From Candidatus Nitrosotenuis cloacae (GTDB lineage Archaea > Thermoproteota > Nitrososphaeria > Nitrososphaerales > Nitrosopumilaceae), in the NCBI RefSeq assembly GCF_026768455.1, contig NZ_JAPPVQ010000017.1, positions 62,001 through 126,000 of the forward strand: a DNA stretch of 64,000 bases, in the 5' to 3' direction. Positions 17,410 to 26,506 of the stretch are shown piece after piece (position 1 is the first letter of the stretch; the number at the start of each line of letters is the position of its first letter). The notes under the pieces are model-generated. The model saw only the letters and a list, made by a program, of their open reading frames with translations. It did not search any database and was not told the DNA's origin. The position numbers and the translations under genes were made by a program.

Positions 17410-18957
17410 TTGTCACATAACAAAGACAATAGTAACAGTAATGAAAAATCGAGCAGGAGTTTAATTCGTAACCCAGCCATCTGGTTATCAATAATTGCCT
17501 GTACTGGCATCATAATACGTCTGTACTATTTCCCATACAGTATTCCGTTATCATTAGATGCGTTGCTATACTTTTGGTTTGCAACGGACGTAAGTACACT
17601 AGGTTACATCCCATCGTATTATTCATTTCCCAATAATCTGTGGCCCTTAATTTTATCTGGGTTCTTTTCAATTATCAAATTTGCAACATGGATCGACTAC
17701 ATGGTTTTTCAGCGTTTGCTAACTATGTCAATTTCTATCGCAACCATAATTCCGCTTTATTTTCTACTGAGAAAATTTGTCGAATACAAATATGCACTAA
17801 TCGGGGCAGCATTATTTGTATTAGACCCAAGAGTAATTCAGAACTCTTTTTCTGGTCTAACCGATCCGTTATTCATTTTTTTGGGAACGGCCACACTAGC
17901 CTTGTTTCTGAGTGATAAAAAATCGGCAGTTTATGCGTCGTTTGCAACGCTGGGCCTGTTTTCCCTAACAAGGTATGAGGGACTGTTATTGCTAGTTCCC
18001 ATTACGATAATGTTTTTTGTTAGATTTAGAAAGGACAAAGTATTCATCAGATACGTAATTGCGTTTGCCATTTTCGTTTTGGTTCTAGCACCTCTTGCAT
18101 ATGTCAGAGTGCAGATTACTGGTAATGATGGACTAACCAGTCATTTGCTAGCAGGCACAAAGGTGGCAGCCGAAGACATGATCCCGAATAGTGCTACTAA
18201 CAAATTTTCTGCTACTAAAGGCCTGGAGGTTTTTGCAAGATTGAGCGCCTGGTCCACCCTCCCAACATATTTTTTGTTCATTATTCCAGGTGCATACTTT
18301 TTGTTTAAGAATAAAAACTACAAAAGCTATGCAGTAATTCTTGCAAGCGTCGCCTTCTTACTTCCAGCATTATATGCCTCTTCCAGAGGTATTGAGGAGA
18401 CCAGATATTTCTTGATGGTCTCCATAGTTTACAACATAGCATCAATACTTGCTATAAGAAAGATTTCTGAAAAAATTGGAAAGAGAAAGACGTTGGTATT
18501 TGTAATGTTATTTGTCATTACAACATCCATACTGTTCCTAAATTGGAAGACGGACAATCAACATGAGAGAGAATCAGCAATAATTGCAGAAGAAGTTGCA
18601 AAAAGAACAAATGTAATCAACGACTATCATCCCGAGTCCGTCTATTTGCGGACTGTCGGATTCAATGATTATCAAGATTTTGCCGGGAAAAAATCTGCAA
18701 TACAGGGCAAAGTGACTACCTTGTTTACCTCAGAATTCACCACGTTGGAGGAGTTTTTGGCATACGGAAAAAGTCAGGGATTGGAGTACCTTATCATAGA
18801 CGATCAAGAAAATAGACAACAATTCCTAACAGACGTATTCAACAATGAGAAAGACTATCCATATCTGATAAAAGACTTTGATTCTGCAGATATTGGTTTA
18901 AAATATCACGTAAAGATCTTCAAGATAGACTACCGATTATTGGAACTGGTGAATTAG
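17410..18957 (+). CDS. GT-C membrane glycosyltransferase (ArnT/PMT-like)
   Basis: A 515-aa membrane protein with about eleven predicted spans. The first outer loop holds the acidic catalytic region (SIPLSLDALLYFWF), as in GT39/GT83 enzymes that use polyprenyl-phosphate sugars. LTRYEGLLLLVPI is a conserved internal loop. A soluble tail of about 100 residues ends in YPYLIKDFDSADIG, which is clearly related to the tail of the convergent gene at 21189-22838. It starts at TTG one base after the flippase stop. It likely glycosylates an S-layer protein or glycan outside the cell. Confidence 0.82.
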   Translation: MSHNKDNSNSNEKSSRSLIRNPAIWLSIIACTGIIIRLYYFPYSIPLSLDALLYFWFATDVSTLGYIPSYYSFPNNLWPLILSGFFSIIKFATWIDYMVFQRLLTMSISIATIIPLYFLLRKFVEYKYALIGAALFVLDPRVIQNSFSGLTDPLFIFLGTATLALFLSDKKSAVYASFATLGLFSLTRYEGLLLLVPITIMFFVRFRKDKVFIRYVIAFAIFVLVLAPLAYVRVQITGNDGLTSHLLAGTKVAAEDMIPNSATNKFSATKGLEVFARLSAWSTLPTYFLFIIPGAYFLFKNKNYKSYAVILASVAFLLPALYASSRGIEETRYFLMVSIVYNIASILAIRKISEKIGKRKTLVFVMLFVITTSILFLNWKTDNQHERESAIIAEEVAKRTNVINDYHPESVYLRTVGFNDYQDFAGKKSAIQGKVTTLFTSEFTTLEEFLAYGKSQGLEYLIIDDQENRQQFLTDVFNNEKDYPYLIKDFDSADIGLKYHVKIFKIDYRLLELVN

Positions 18958-19071
18958 TCACATACAAACACAATTTCATTTTGAGCAAGCTTGGAATAAT
19001 TGATGCCAAACTTTATGCAAAATTGCCGCAAATGGTTATAAGTAATCTTGCGATCTATATAACAAATCACG

Positions 19072-21042
19072 ATGATTAAGGTAAATAGTTCACAGTTTAA
19101 CTACCAATATGGAGATCAGATCCACTTTCCATACAGTATTGCATCTTTGGTCGCATACATAAATTCTACAGACGTAGCACCACATTTCAAGTTTGAAAAA
19201 GCATTTGTTTTCAGAGACAAAATAGACGAATACATTCAGCAATGCAAAGATACCGACATTTTGTTGTGTTCTTGTTACGTATGGAATTGGGAGATAACAA
19301 AACACCTTGCACGCGAAGTTAGAAAATTAAATCCTAAATGCATGATTATATTCGGCGGCCCACAGATTCCAGAATTGTCACAAGGATTTTTTGAGAAACA
19401 TCCCTATGTGGACATTATAGTGCATGGAGAGGGCGAGCATGTATTGGAGAACACACTCAGGACATACCTTGGAAACAAAGACTTTGCCAGTGTCAAAGGA
19501 ATAGAGACGAAAGACTTTCGAACTCCCCCGCAAGAGAGAATCAACGATTTGGACAGCCTACCTTCACCGTATCTCACAAACACCGTGTGGGATCTAGTCG
19601 ACAAGGTAGACGGCGTCAGATGGATTGCATCGTGGGAGACCAACAGAGGGTGCCCTTACCAATGTACCTTTTGTGATTGGGGTAGTGCGACATTTACAAA
19701 GATGCGAAAATGGGAGGAGACCAGATTATTTAAGGAAATAGAGTGGTTTGCAGACAACAAAATTCCATACATTGATTGCTGCGATGCCAATTTTGGAATA
19801 TACCAAGAAAGGGACTTTCGCCTTGCACAGAAACTAAAGGAGGTAGCCCTCAAAAAACACTATCCGGAGAGGATCCGTCCTGCGTGGGCAAAAAACTCTT
19901 CAGAGAAGATAATCCCAATAGCAAAGGAATTGCAGGAAGGCGGCATACTCGGTGCAGTCACCCTTGCAGTACAATCACTTGACAAGAACACTTTGAACAT
20001 CATAAAGCGTGCCAACATCAAATTCGACAAGTTCGCCGACCTTACAACATCCTTCAAGCTTGCAGGCATACCCACCTACACTGAGATAATCATGGGGCTT
20101 CCAGGAGAGACTCTTGAGAGCTTCAAGAACGGTCTTGAGGATATTGCTAGAACAAAGATCGGAATAGTATTCATTTACAATTGCAGCGTACTACCCAATG
20201 CCCCGATGAACGTTCCCGAATACAGGAAGAATCACCAAATCGAGACCATTAGTTCGCCAATCATGCTGGTTCACTCGTCCATACACAGACGAGGCATACA
20301 GGAATATGAAGAGATCATAGTAAGCACGAGCGATTGCACCAAGGACGAACTAAAGGAGATTTACCTTTATTCCTGGGCCTTTTTGACGCTGCACAGTTTG
20401 GGCATTCTCAAACACGTTGCGGAGTATTATCACCAGACTCACGGTTTACCGTTTATGAAATTCTACGAGACGCTAATCGAGTATTGTAGGTCAGAGCAGT
20501 CGATTTTTTCAGAAGAGTTCCAAAAAATAGTCAAGTACAGAGACGACGGATACTCAGGCAGAGGATGGGATCATCATGATTCCAATCTCGGGGAGATAAA
20601 CTGGCCAATCGAGGAGGCAAGTTGGCTGCGGCTATCATACGACAAAACTAGGCTGGCCGATGCGATCGAGTCGCTATTGAAATACCTAGAGAAAAAGATG
20701 CAATACAACACTTCAGAGTCCATAATAAAGGAGCTTGCCAAGTTTCAGTGCTTTTTGCTCACAACCAGGGACGACAAAAACGAGGTTAAGGTGGAGTCTT
20801 TTGGGCACGATTGGAAGAGTTTCTTTGTGAATAACATTCCGCTAAAACCTGCAAGCAAGACATATTATTACAAAAACTCCGTAACGGAACCAGACCCGGT
20901 TCTATGGAATTACAAGGTAATCTGGTACGGAAGGAGATCCCACGACTACAAATGTGATCCAGAGAACCTGCAAGAAGAGCAAAGCCATCCTGATCAGTTG
21001 TTGACGATGAAGATTCCTCATGGCACACCTCAAGCAAACTAG
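19072..21042 (+). CDS. B12-binding-domain radical SAM protein
   Basis: A 656-aa enzyme with an N-terminal cobalamin-binding-like domain (residues about 20-140, including MIIFGGPQIPE) and a radical SAM domain with the cluster motif C194-x3-C198-x2-C201 in RGCPYQCTFCDWG. The radical SAM core continues through TEIIMGLPGETLESF. The long C-terminal part (about 430-656) is not recognised. Cobalamin radical SAM enzymes often do C- or P-methylation, but some only use the fold. Its GC content (52% in a counted line at 19921-19980) is well above the AT-rich neighbours. A TATA-like TTATAAG lies 30-36 bases before the ATG. Confidence 0.85.
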   Translation: MIKVNSSQFNYQYGDQIHFPYSIASLVAYINSTDVAPHFKFEKAFVFRDKIDEYIQQCKDTDILLCSCYVWNWEITKHLAREVRKLNPKCMIIFGGPQIPELSQGFFEKHPYVDIIVHGEGEHVLENTLRTYLGNKDFASVKGIETKDFRTPPQERINDLDSLPSPYLTNTVWDLVDKVDGVRWIASWETNRGCPYQCTFCDWGSATFTKMRKWEETRLFKEIEWFADNKIPYIDCCDANFGIYQERDFRLAQKLKEVALKKHYPERIRPAWAKNSSEKIIPIAKELQEGGILGAVTLAVQSLDKNTLNIIKRANIKFDKFADLTTSFKLAGIPTYTEIIMGLPGETLESFKNGLEDIARTKIGIVFIYNCSVLPNAPMNVPEYRKNHQIETISSPIMLVHSSIHRRGIQEYEEIIVSTSDCTKDELKEIYLYSWAFLTLHSLGILKHVAEYYHQTHGLPFMKFYETLIEYCRSEQSIFSEEFQKIVKYRDDGYSGRGWDHHDSNLGEINWPIEEASWLRLSYDKTRLADAIESLLKYLEKKMQYNTSESIIKELAKFQCFLLTTRDDKNEVKVESFGHDWKSFFVNNIPLKPASKTYYYKNSVTEPDPVLWNYKVIWYGRRSHDYKCDPENLQEEQSHPDQLLTMKIPHGTPQAN

Positions 21043-21048
21043 ATTCTC

Positions 21049-21192
21049 ATGAGTAAATGCTCAAACTGCGGTGAGGGGTTTTATTGCGGAGTGGAGGCAG
21101 GGGACAGTGATTGTTGGTGTTTTCACAAACCAAAAAAACAGCCAAGATCAAACAGCTGTTTTTGTGAGAACTGTTTGGAAAGAACCGACTAG
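21049..21192 (+). CDS. cysteine-rich CWC-type mini-protein
   Basis: A 47-residue protein starting at ATG, seven bases after the radical SAM stop and overlapping the next, convergent gene by 4 bases. It contains eight cysteines (C4, C7, C13, C22, C24, C37, C39, C42) and one histidine in a pattern with the core DCWCFH, matching the cysteine-rich CWC family. This would bind one or two zinc ions or an iron-sulfur cluster. The close spacing suggests co-expression with the radical SAM enzyme. Biochemical function of the family is unknown. Confidence 0.75.
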   Translation: MSKCSNCGEGFYCGVEAGDSDCWCFHKPKKQPRSNSCFCENCLERTD

Positions 21193-22838
21193 GGGTTCAT
21201 TTCGTGAAACTTTTGGTAATCTATTTGATAAACTTTCACTCGTAGCTTTTCAAATCCAAGATCATCGGAATCGACAATCTTGACAAGATATGGGTACGAT
21301 GAATTATCATAGACACCTTCCAAGAATGGGTACCAGGCAGTTGTAACCTCGTCCTTGTTGATTGCCACATATCGGAGATCGTATCGTTCGCCGACCAAAA
21401 CAAGTTCCTCAACGGATTTTGCATGCAAGCTTATTGTTCGAAGTTCGCCATCTTTGGTTTCACCAAGATCGCTTTTAGTCACATAATTTTTGAAAGCACC
21501 GGACGAACCATCAAGTTTGGCATATGCCAGACCTTCCAGCGTGTTACCCGCATCCAAAATCTTGCCTTCATGGTGAGCCAAAAGGTACTTTGCCAGTTCT
21601 ATTTTTTCATGCTCTTTTGCCGTATCGGGGGACTCGTATCTGAGGGTAAAAGACAGTGCGAGAATAAGAGCAAGCCCAAGAACAAGTATCAAAGCAAGAT
21701 CCTTTTGTTTACGCGAAAGCGAAAATGTGCTAAGCCCGTATTCAGTCAGCCTTTGTATTGGTATGATGGAAAATATAATGAAGAAAGGCAGCACGTGAAA
21801 AAGTAATCTACGCTCCTGAATGACGGCAAAATATGTAACAAAAGATCCCAATGTCAACAGTATGATGATCCAGTTTGCACGGATGTTCTTTGGATCTTGA
21901 TCGAATGCCCTAAATGAGAAGAACGCCCCAATAGGCAGCAATACAATAAGATACGGGAATAACAGTTTGATTGTCTGATCAGCCAGATTGTAAAGTCCGC
22001 CTACAACAAATTTCCAGATAAATTGCCCAATACCATGCTCATTGATATAATCTGATGCTGAATAGCTTACACCTTTGGAATTTTCTGCCACCACAGTCAC
22101 AAATTCGCCACTATAGATCACGTCACTTTGAGAAAAATAGAGTGGATCCCCATATTGCGCATACCGTTGCAATAACATCGGAGAACTTACAATGAGAAAT
22201 ATCGAGATGCACGCCAGAAATATTGCAAGCGTCTTGGGCGAACGCCTAAAGTTCAAAAATAATATGATTGTCAAGATAGGCAGCATGACGATGCCGTTAA
22301 ATCGTATCCACCACATAACGCCTGCCAAGAGAAATGACAGATAAGACAATTTTGCATCTTTACTCATTATAAAATATGCAGACATGATCATCACCAAGAT
22401 AAACAGCGGCTCTGAGAGACCAAGCCCGGCATTGTGGTTGAGGTGAGGCTCTATTCCAAACAAAAATGCCGCCACTAACGAGTATTTTTCGTTGGCAAAC
22501 CTTCTTGCTAAAAGATACATCGGAAATATTGAGACAGTCGATATTCCAAGGCTCAAAGCACGTACCACGTTCACATAATCAAGAAAGCGATCGGATTCTA
22601 CGATCTTAAGAAACGGTGAAATGACTATTGACCACCCAAGAGTTTTCCGTTGCGGTTCGGTAAAGTCGCCATTATTATGCGAGAATCCACGCAGCACATA
22701 ACCGAACGTGTCTTCTGGCGGAAGCGAAGAGAAATCTACAGTGTACAGCTTCAAACCCAATGAGATCAGAGATATCGCAACTAGGCAGATGAGTATTTTT
22801 TGTTTAGAGTATCCTACCTTATCTTTTAAGGTATACAT
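21189..22838 (-). CDS. GT-C membrane glycosyltransferase (ArnT/PMT-like), second copy
   Basis: A 549-aa polytopic membrane protein with an acidic first outer loop (LPPEDTFGYVLRGF), ARRFANEKYSLVAAFLFGIEP as a conserved loop, and about eleven spans. The C-terminal soluble tail (YPYLVKIVDSDDLGFE) is the same kind as in the gene at 17410-18957, so the two are paralogues facing each other around the radical SAM and CWC genes. It probably transfers a sugar from a polyprenyl-phosphate donor outside the cell. The ATG lies about 25 bases from a TATA-like box at 22862-22870. Confidence 0.82.
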   Translation of the reverse strand: MYTLKDKVGYSKQKILICLVAISLISLGLKLYTVDFSSLPPEDTFGYVLRGFSHNNGDFTEPQRKTLGWSIVISPFLKIVESDRFLDYVNVVRALSLGISTVSIFPMYLLARRFANEKYSLVAAFLFGIEPHLNHNAGLGLSEPLFILVMIMSAYFIMSKDAKLSYLSFLLAGVMWWIRFNGIVMLPILTIILFLNFRRSPKTLAIFLACISIFLIVSSPMLLQRYAQYGDPLYFSQSDVIYSGEFVTVVAENSKGVSYSASDYINEHGIGQFIWKFVVGGLYNLADQTIKLLFPYLIVLLPIGAFFSFRAFDQDPKNIRANWIIILLTLGSFVTYFAVIQERRLLFHVLPFFIIFSIIPIQRLTEYGLSTFSLSRKQKDLALILVLGLALILALSFTLRYESPDTAKEHEKIELAKYLLAHHEGKILDAGNTLEGLAYAKLDGSSGAFKNYVTKSDLGETKDGELRTISLHAKSVEELVLVGERYDLRYVAINKDEVTTAWYPFLEGVYDNSSYPYLVKIVDSDDLGFEKLRVKVYQIDYQKFHEMNP

Positions 22839-22861
22839 TGTGTTTCGGTCATCCCCATAGC

Positions 22862-22870
22862 TATAAAGTC
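22862..22870 (-). promoter_or_regulatory. TATA-box-like element for the GT-C gene
   Basis: On the minus strand this reads GACTTTATA, 24-32 bases before the ATG at 22838. The spacing puts the transcription start at or next to the start codon, consistent with a leaderless mRNA. Confidence 0.5.
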
Positions 22871-22882
22871 GTATTCATAGAA

Positions 22883-23590
22883 TTATGAGGATTTTCTAGC
22901 TTTGATGATTATGGTTTGTCCAAATGGAAATTTCATGCTCCTCTCTATTTTAAGAAATTTTCCCATTACCGAGGCAAAAAACGAGTTTGACGATTTTTTT
23001 AAATTCAGATTCAGTATTTTGATGAAAAACAGCCACCCCAAAAATCCCATCACGTTCCAATACCTAGATTCCTCTATGCTCAGTCCGGTCTTTTTGACTA
23101 GTTCAGATATTTGTTTTTTGGAATATCTACGAAAATGCCCTTCCTTTTTGTCAAATTCGGAAAACAACAAATTAAAAGCTGGCACAGTCAAAACCAAAAC
23201 TCCGTTAGGTTTGAGTAATGAAAAAAGGATCTGCATTGCAGTTTCGTCATCTTTGATGTGCTCTATTACCTCAGAACACAGAACAGTATCAAACGAGTTT
23301 GAGTATTTTGTCCAGCTGTTCTTATCATTAAGGTCAGCCTTGAAGAAAGTTACGTGTGGATTCTTTTCCTTTGCTTTGTCAAGATTTCCCTGTGAAAAGT
23401 CTGCACCGGTAATGTCAAGGTCTTTTGGAAGGTTCTGGATTAGCAAGCCGGAACCACACCCGACCTCTATGATTTTTTTGCCCTCCAGTAATGACGTCAA
23501 CAAAGACGTTTTTTCTTCCAGCCATTCAGAATAAGTCGTATCAAGAATGTCAAATGATTCCGCATAGAACTCATAATCGTCTACCTTCAT
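22883..23590 (-). CDS. class I SAM-dependent methyltransferase
   Basis: A 235-aa methyltransferase of the UbiG/Methyltransf_11 type. Motif I is IIEVGCGSGLLIQNL and motif II is ITGADFSQGNLDKA. The segment FDTVLCSEVIEHIKDDE is a typical post-II motif for small-molecule O- or N-methyltransferases. The C-terminus is hydrophobic around WNVMGFLGWLFFIKIL, suggesting membrane contact, as seen in glycan or lipid methyltransferases. TATA-like TTTATAT at 23612-23618 (read as ATATAAA on the minus strand) is 22-28 bases from the ATG. Substrate unknown. Confidence 0.83.
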   Translation of the reverse strand: MKVDDYEFYAESFDILDTTYSEWLEEKTSLLTSLLEGKKIIEVGCGSGLLIQNLPKDLDITGADFSQGNLDKAKEKNPHVTFFKADLNDKNSWTKYSNSFDTVLCSEVIEHIKDDETAMQILFSLLKPNGVLVLTVPAFNLLFSEFDKKEGHFRRYSKKQISELVKKTGLSIEESRYWNVMGFLGWLFFIKILNLNLKKSSNSFFASVMGKFLKIERSMKFPFGQTIIIKARKSS

Positions 23591-23644
23591 GCCGTAAAAA
23601 TACCAAGTTGGTTTATATCATTTTTTATATTAAACGTTCAAAAT

Positions 23645-24316
23645 TCAGTTTTTCCAGAATACAAATTCTTTGAGGATTTGACGGCTGAGATCATAACCTA
23701 CATGGAGTGGCCTCATTTTCTTTTTTCCTCCGATCCTTTCCCCTTCGTTCCCAACCAATTCCAAGATTCTCTGTCTTCTTTTAAGTCCCCTGATGCTCAT
23801 TTGTTGAGTAGAAGCCATTTGTAATGTATCAAAGCGTAGTTCCAAGAACGCCTTTCTTGTGATTATTCTGCTTTCATTGAGGGTGTCTGTCCATTGTCCA
23901 CCAAAGAATACGTTGACTAGGAATGCAAACATCTTGTTCCCAAATCGTTCAACGAAATCAGCATCTAGGTTTATTGATCCTTTACCAAACCTGGAGATCA
24001 ATACCTGGTCATAACCTTCTTTTATTTTTTCAGCAAGAATCGATATTTCTTCCGGCTCATGATTTCCGTCAGGCCCAAATATCACAATATTATCAGATGT
24101 TGTCGCCTCAACGCCTTCCAAAATTGCCGCACCGTGGCCTTTTGCCTTTTGTATTAACACAGATAATCCCAGTTTTTTTGCTTCTTCAATTGTTCCATCA
24201 GTTGAACCCCCATCCACCACCAGTATTTCGTCGACCCATTCTTTTTTGATGTTCGGTACGATTTTTTTCATTCCGTCAACTTCGTTAAGTGTGAGTATGA
24301 GTAATGCAGTTGACAT
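23645..24316 (-). CDS. glycosyltransferase family 2 (short, polyprenyl-type core)
   Basis: A 223-aa GT2 protein with LILTLNEVDGMKKIVP, ILVVDGGSTDGTIEEA and IVIFGPDGNHEPEE, similar to the catalytic domain of polyprenyl-phosphate glycosyltransferases but without the C-terminal membrane helices. The start is placed at ATG 24316 because a TATA-like TTTATAAT sits 20-27 bases before it and the GT2 motif follows directly. An in-frame upstream codon at 24328 is less likely. The nucleotide sugar is unknown. Confidence 0.83.
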   Translation of the reverse strand: MSTALLILTLNEVDGMKKIVPNIKKEWVDEILVVDGGSTDGTIEEAKKLGLSVLIQKAKGHGAAILEGVEATTSDNIVIFGPDGNHEPEEISILAEKIKEGYDQVLISRFGKGSINLDADFVERFGNKMFAFLVNVFFGGQWTDTLNESRIITRKAFLELRFDTLQMASTQQMSIRGLKRRQRILELVGNEGERIGGKKKMRPLHVGYDLSRQILKEFVFWKN

Positions 24317-24335
24317 GTAGTTGATCAATCAAATT

Positions 24336-24343
24336 ATTATAAA
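24336..24343 (-). promoter_or_regulatory. TATA-box-like element for the GT2 gene
   Basis: Reads ATTTATAATA on the minus strand, 20-27 bases from the ATG at 24316. It supports that start over the codon at 24328. Confidence 0.45.
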
Positions 24344-24394
24344 TAGATTAAAACGGAAACAAGTAAAAAATTTACACGTGATTAGGTGCTACGG

Positions 24395-24402
24395 TTATAT
24401 AT
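24395..24402 (+). promoter_or_regulatory. TATA-box-like element for the aminotransferase operon
   Basis: TTATATAT, 24-31 bases upstream of the TTG at 24426. It is consistent with a leaderless transcript that begins at the TTG start codon of the aminotransferase. Confidence 0.5.
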
Positions 24403-24425
24403 CTACAATAAAGTGAGATATTGTT

Positions 24426-25529
24426 TTGCCAGAATACACGATAAGAGTGGGCCAGCCATACGTTACAGAAGAAGATGCAAAGGCCATGCATGATGCAGTA
24501 TTAGGAAATTTTTTGGGTCCAGGCCCATACGTAGAGAAATTTGAAAAAGAATTTGCAGGATATCTAGGAGTAAAGGATGCAGTCGCTGTAAATTCTGGCA
24601 CTTCTGCAATGCTGCTTTCACTTGCAGCACTGAACATACAAAGCGGGGATGAAATAATCACAACTCCATTTACGTTTGCTGCTACGTCGAATGTGATTCT
24701 ACTAAACAACGCAAAACCGGTCTTTGTCGATATAGAACCAGAAACATACAACATAGATCCCAACAAGATTGTAAAAGCAATTACAAAGAAGACCAAGGCG
24801 ATAATGCCAATTGATTACGGTGGACAGAGTGCCGACCTAATAGAAATTAACGAGATAGCAGAAAAGTATGATCTACACGTAATAGAAGATGCAGCTCCTG
24901 CCTTGGGTGCGACACATCGAGACCGAAAAGTTGGAAGCATAAGCACCGTGGCAGGCTTCTCATTTGGTCCTGACAAACACATGAACACCGGTGAGGGAGG
25001 CATGATAACCACAAACGATGTGGAATTGGCAGAAAAATGTAGAATATTGAGAAAGAATGGAGCAGCCAAAAGATACTATCACACATACATAGGATGGAAT
25101 GCAAAAATGCCTGATCCCAACGCTGCATTGGGATCATCTCAATTAAAGAGAATAGAGACAATAGTAGACACCAAAAATCAGCTTGCAAAATACTATACGG
25201 AAAAACTTGATGACGTATCTGGAATTCATACGCCCATAGTAAAGGATTACAACAGGCACACGTTCATGCTGTACCCGATTTTGGCAAAGACACCGGAATT
25301 ACGAGAGAAAATCCGATCAGAGTTAGAAAAGAACGGTGTGGAGACTAGGATTAACTTTCCACCAGTACACCTACAGCCCGTTTATAGACAAATTTTGGGA
25401 ACAAAGGAAGGTTTGTGTCCAATAGCAGAAGACCTCGCAGAGAGAATTTTGGGCATTCCGATATTCCTAAAGATTACCACAGAGCAGCAGGATTTGATTA
25501 TAAACATAATAAAACAGGCTGCAAAGTAA
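24426..25529 (+). CDS. DegT/DnrJ/EryC1/StrS sugar aminotransferase
   Basis: PLP-dependent sugar aminotransferase of 367 aa. Motifs: VAVNSGTSAMLLSLAALNI, VIEDAAPALGATH, and the PLP lysine K184 in SFGPDKHMNTGEGGM. The start is TTG, with a TATA-like box 25 bases upstream. It begins a three-gene operon with two nucleotide-sugar SDR genes, so it probably acts on a keto sugar made by one of them. It is the second DegT-type enzyme of the window and is not a close copy of the first, so the locus probably makes two different amino sugars. Confidence 0.92.
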   Translation: MPEYTIRVGQPYVTEEDAKAMHDAVLGNFLGPGPYVEKFEKEFAGYLGVKDAVAVNSGTSAMLLSLAALNIQSGDEIITTPFTFAATSNVILLNNAKPVFVDIEPETYNIDPNKIVKAITKKTKAIMPIDYGGQSADLIEINEIAEKYDLHVIEDAAPALGATHRDRKVGSISTVAGFSFGPDKHMNTGEGGMITTNDVELAEKCRILRKNGAAKRYYHTYIGWNAKMPDPNAALGSSQLKRIETIVDTKNQLAKYYTEKLDDVSGIHTPIVKDYNRHTFMLYPILAKTPELREKIRSELEKNGVETRINFPPVHLQPVYRQILGTKEGLCPIAEDLAERILGIPIFLKITTEQQDLIINIIKQAAK

Positions 25530-25534
25530 TCAAC

Positions 25535-26506
25535 ATGTACAAAGGTAAAAAGATTCTAGTTACTGGCGGAACTGGCATGATTGGCTCTCATGTTGTGGAG
25601 CTTTTGGTAGCCGAAGGGGCACATGTTAGAACCATTGTCCACAGCAGACCAATACCAGAAGAGATACAGAACTGTAATGTAGAATTCATGAACGGTGATT
25701 TAACGGATAAGGAATTTGCAGAAAAGGCAGTAAAAGGAACTGATTTTGTTTTTCACCTAGCAGCATACACGGGCGGATTAGGAAGAACAAGCACACATCC
25801 AGCCAGCACCCTGACACCAAATCTAATAATGGATGGAAACGTCTTAGATGCGGCAAGAAAAGAAAATGTGGAGAGGTTTCTTTACGCAAGCTGTACGTGT
25901 GTCTATCCAAACATTGAGAAGGATCTGATGGAAGCAGATGCATGGGCAGGCGATCCACCAGCCGCGCACGCATCATATTCTTGGTCAAAAAGAATGGGAG
26001 AGCTTCAAGCCATATCACACCACAAAGAATACGGAATGAAGGTTGCTCTAGTCAGACCATCAAATTCGTATGGTCCAAGAGACAGTCTTGACCCGCAAAC
26101 CGCGCACGCGCTTGGGGCACTAATGATAAAAGGATTGAGCAAAATGGATCCATTTGTTATCTGGGGAGACGGAAAACCAGTAAGAGAATACATCTATGCC
26201 AGAGACGCTGCCAAAGGAATGCTTTTGACACTTGAAAAATATTGCACGGCGGAACCTCTGAATTTAGCTAGCGGCGAGTATTTGAGCATCGAGGAATTGG
26301 CAAGAAAAATAATCAAGCTATGCAATTATGAGCCAAAAATTATTTTTGACAAGACAAAGCCATCTGGTCAGGCAAGACGTGTTCTTTTAAACAATAAAGC
26401 TGAGGAAAAAATAGGCTTTAAGGCAGAAACTTCGATGGAAGAGGGATTAGCAAAAACCCTAAAATGGTACAGACAAAACCAAAAGGCGGACAGTATTGAA
26501 ATTTAA
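25535..26506 (+). CDS. NAD-dependent epimerase/reductase (GDP-fucose synthase-like SDR)
   Basis: Extended SDR of 323 aa starting at ATG 25535, six bases after the aminotransferase stop. An upstream in-frame extension into the aminotransferase gene is rejected because the Rossmann motif ILVTGGTGMIGSHVVE directly follows this ATG. The active-site YxxxK is YSWSK. The ASCTCVYP segment with cysteine next to serine resembles GDP-L-fucose synthase and GDP-mannose 3,5-epimerase. It overlaps the next SDR gene by 11 bases. The nucleotide sugar is unknown. Confidence 0.85.
   Translation: MYKGKKILVTGGTGMIGSHVVELLVAEGAHVRTIVHSRPIPEEIQNCNVEFMNGDLTDKEFAEKAVKGTDFVFHLAAYTGGLGRTSTHPASTLTPNLIMDGNVLDAARKENVERFLYASCTCVYPNIEKDLMEADAWAGDPPAAHASYSWSKRMGELQAISHHKEYGMKVALVRPSNSYGPRDSLDPQTAHALGALMIKGLSKMDPFVIWGDGKPVREYIYARDAAKGMLLTLEKYCTAEPLNLASGEYLSIEELARKIIKLCNYEPKIIFDKTKPSGQARRVLLNNKAEEKIGFKAETSMEEGLAKTLKWYRQNQKADSIEI

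Noticed and set aside
25415-25534. Upstream extension of the SDR gene that starts at 25535
   Set aside because: It would overlap the aminotransferase by 115 bases, while the Rossmann motif begins right after the ATG at 25535.
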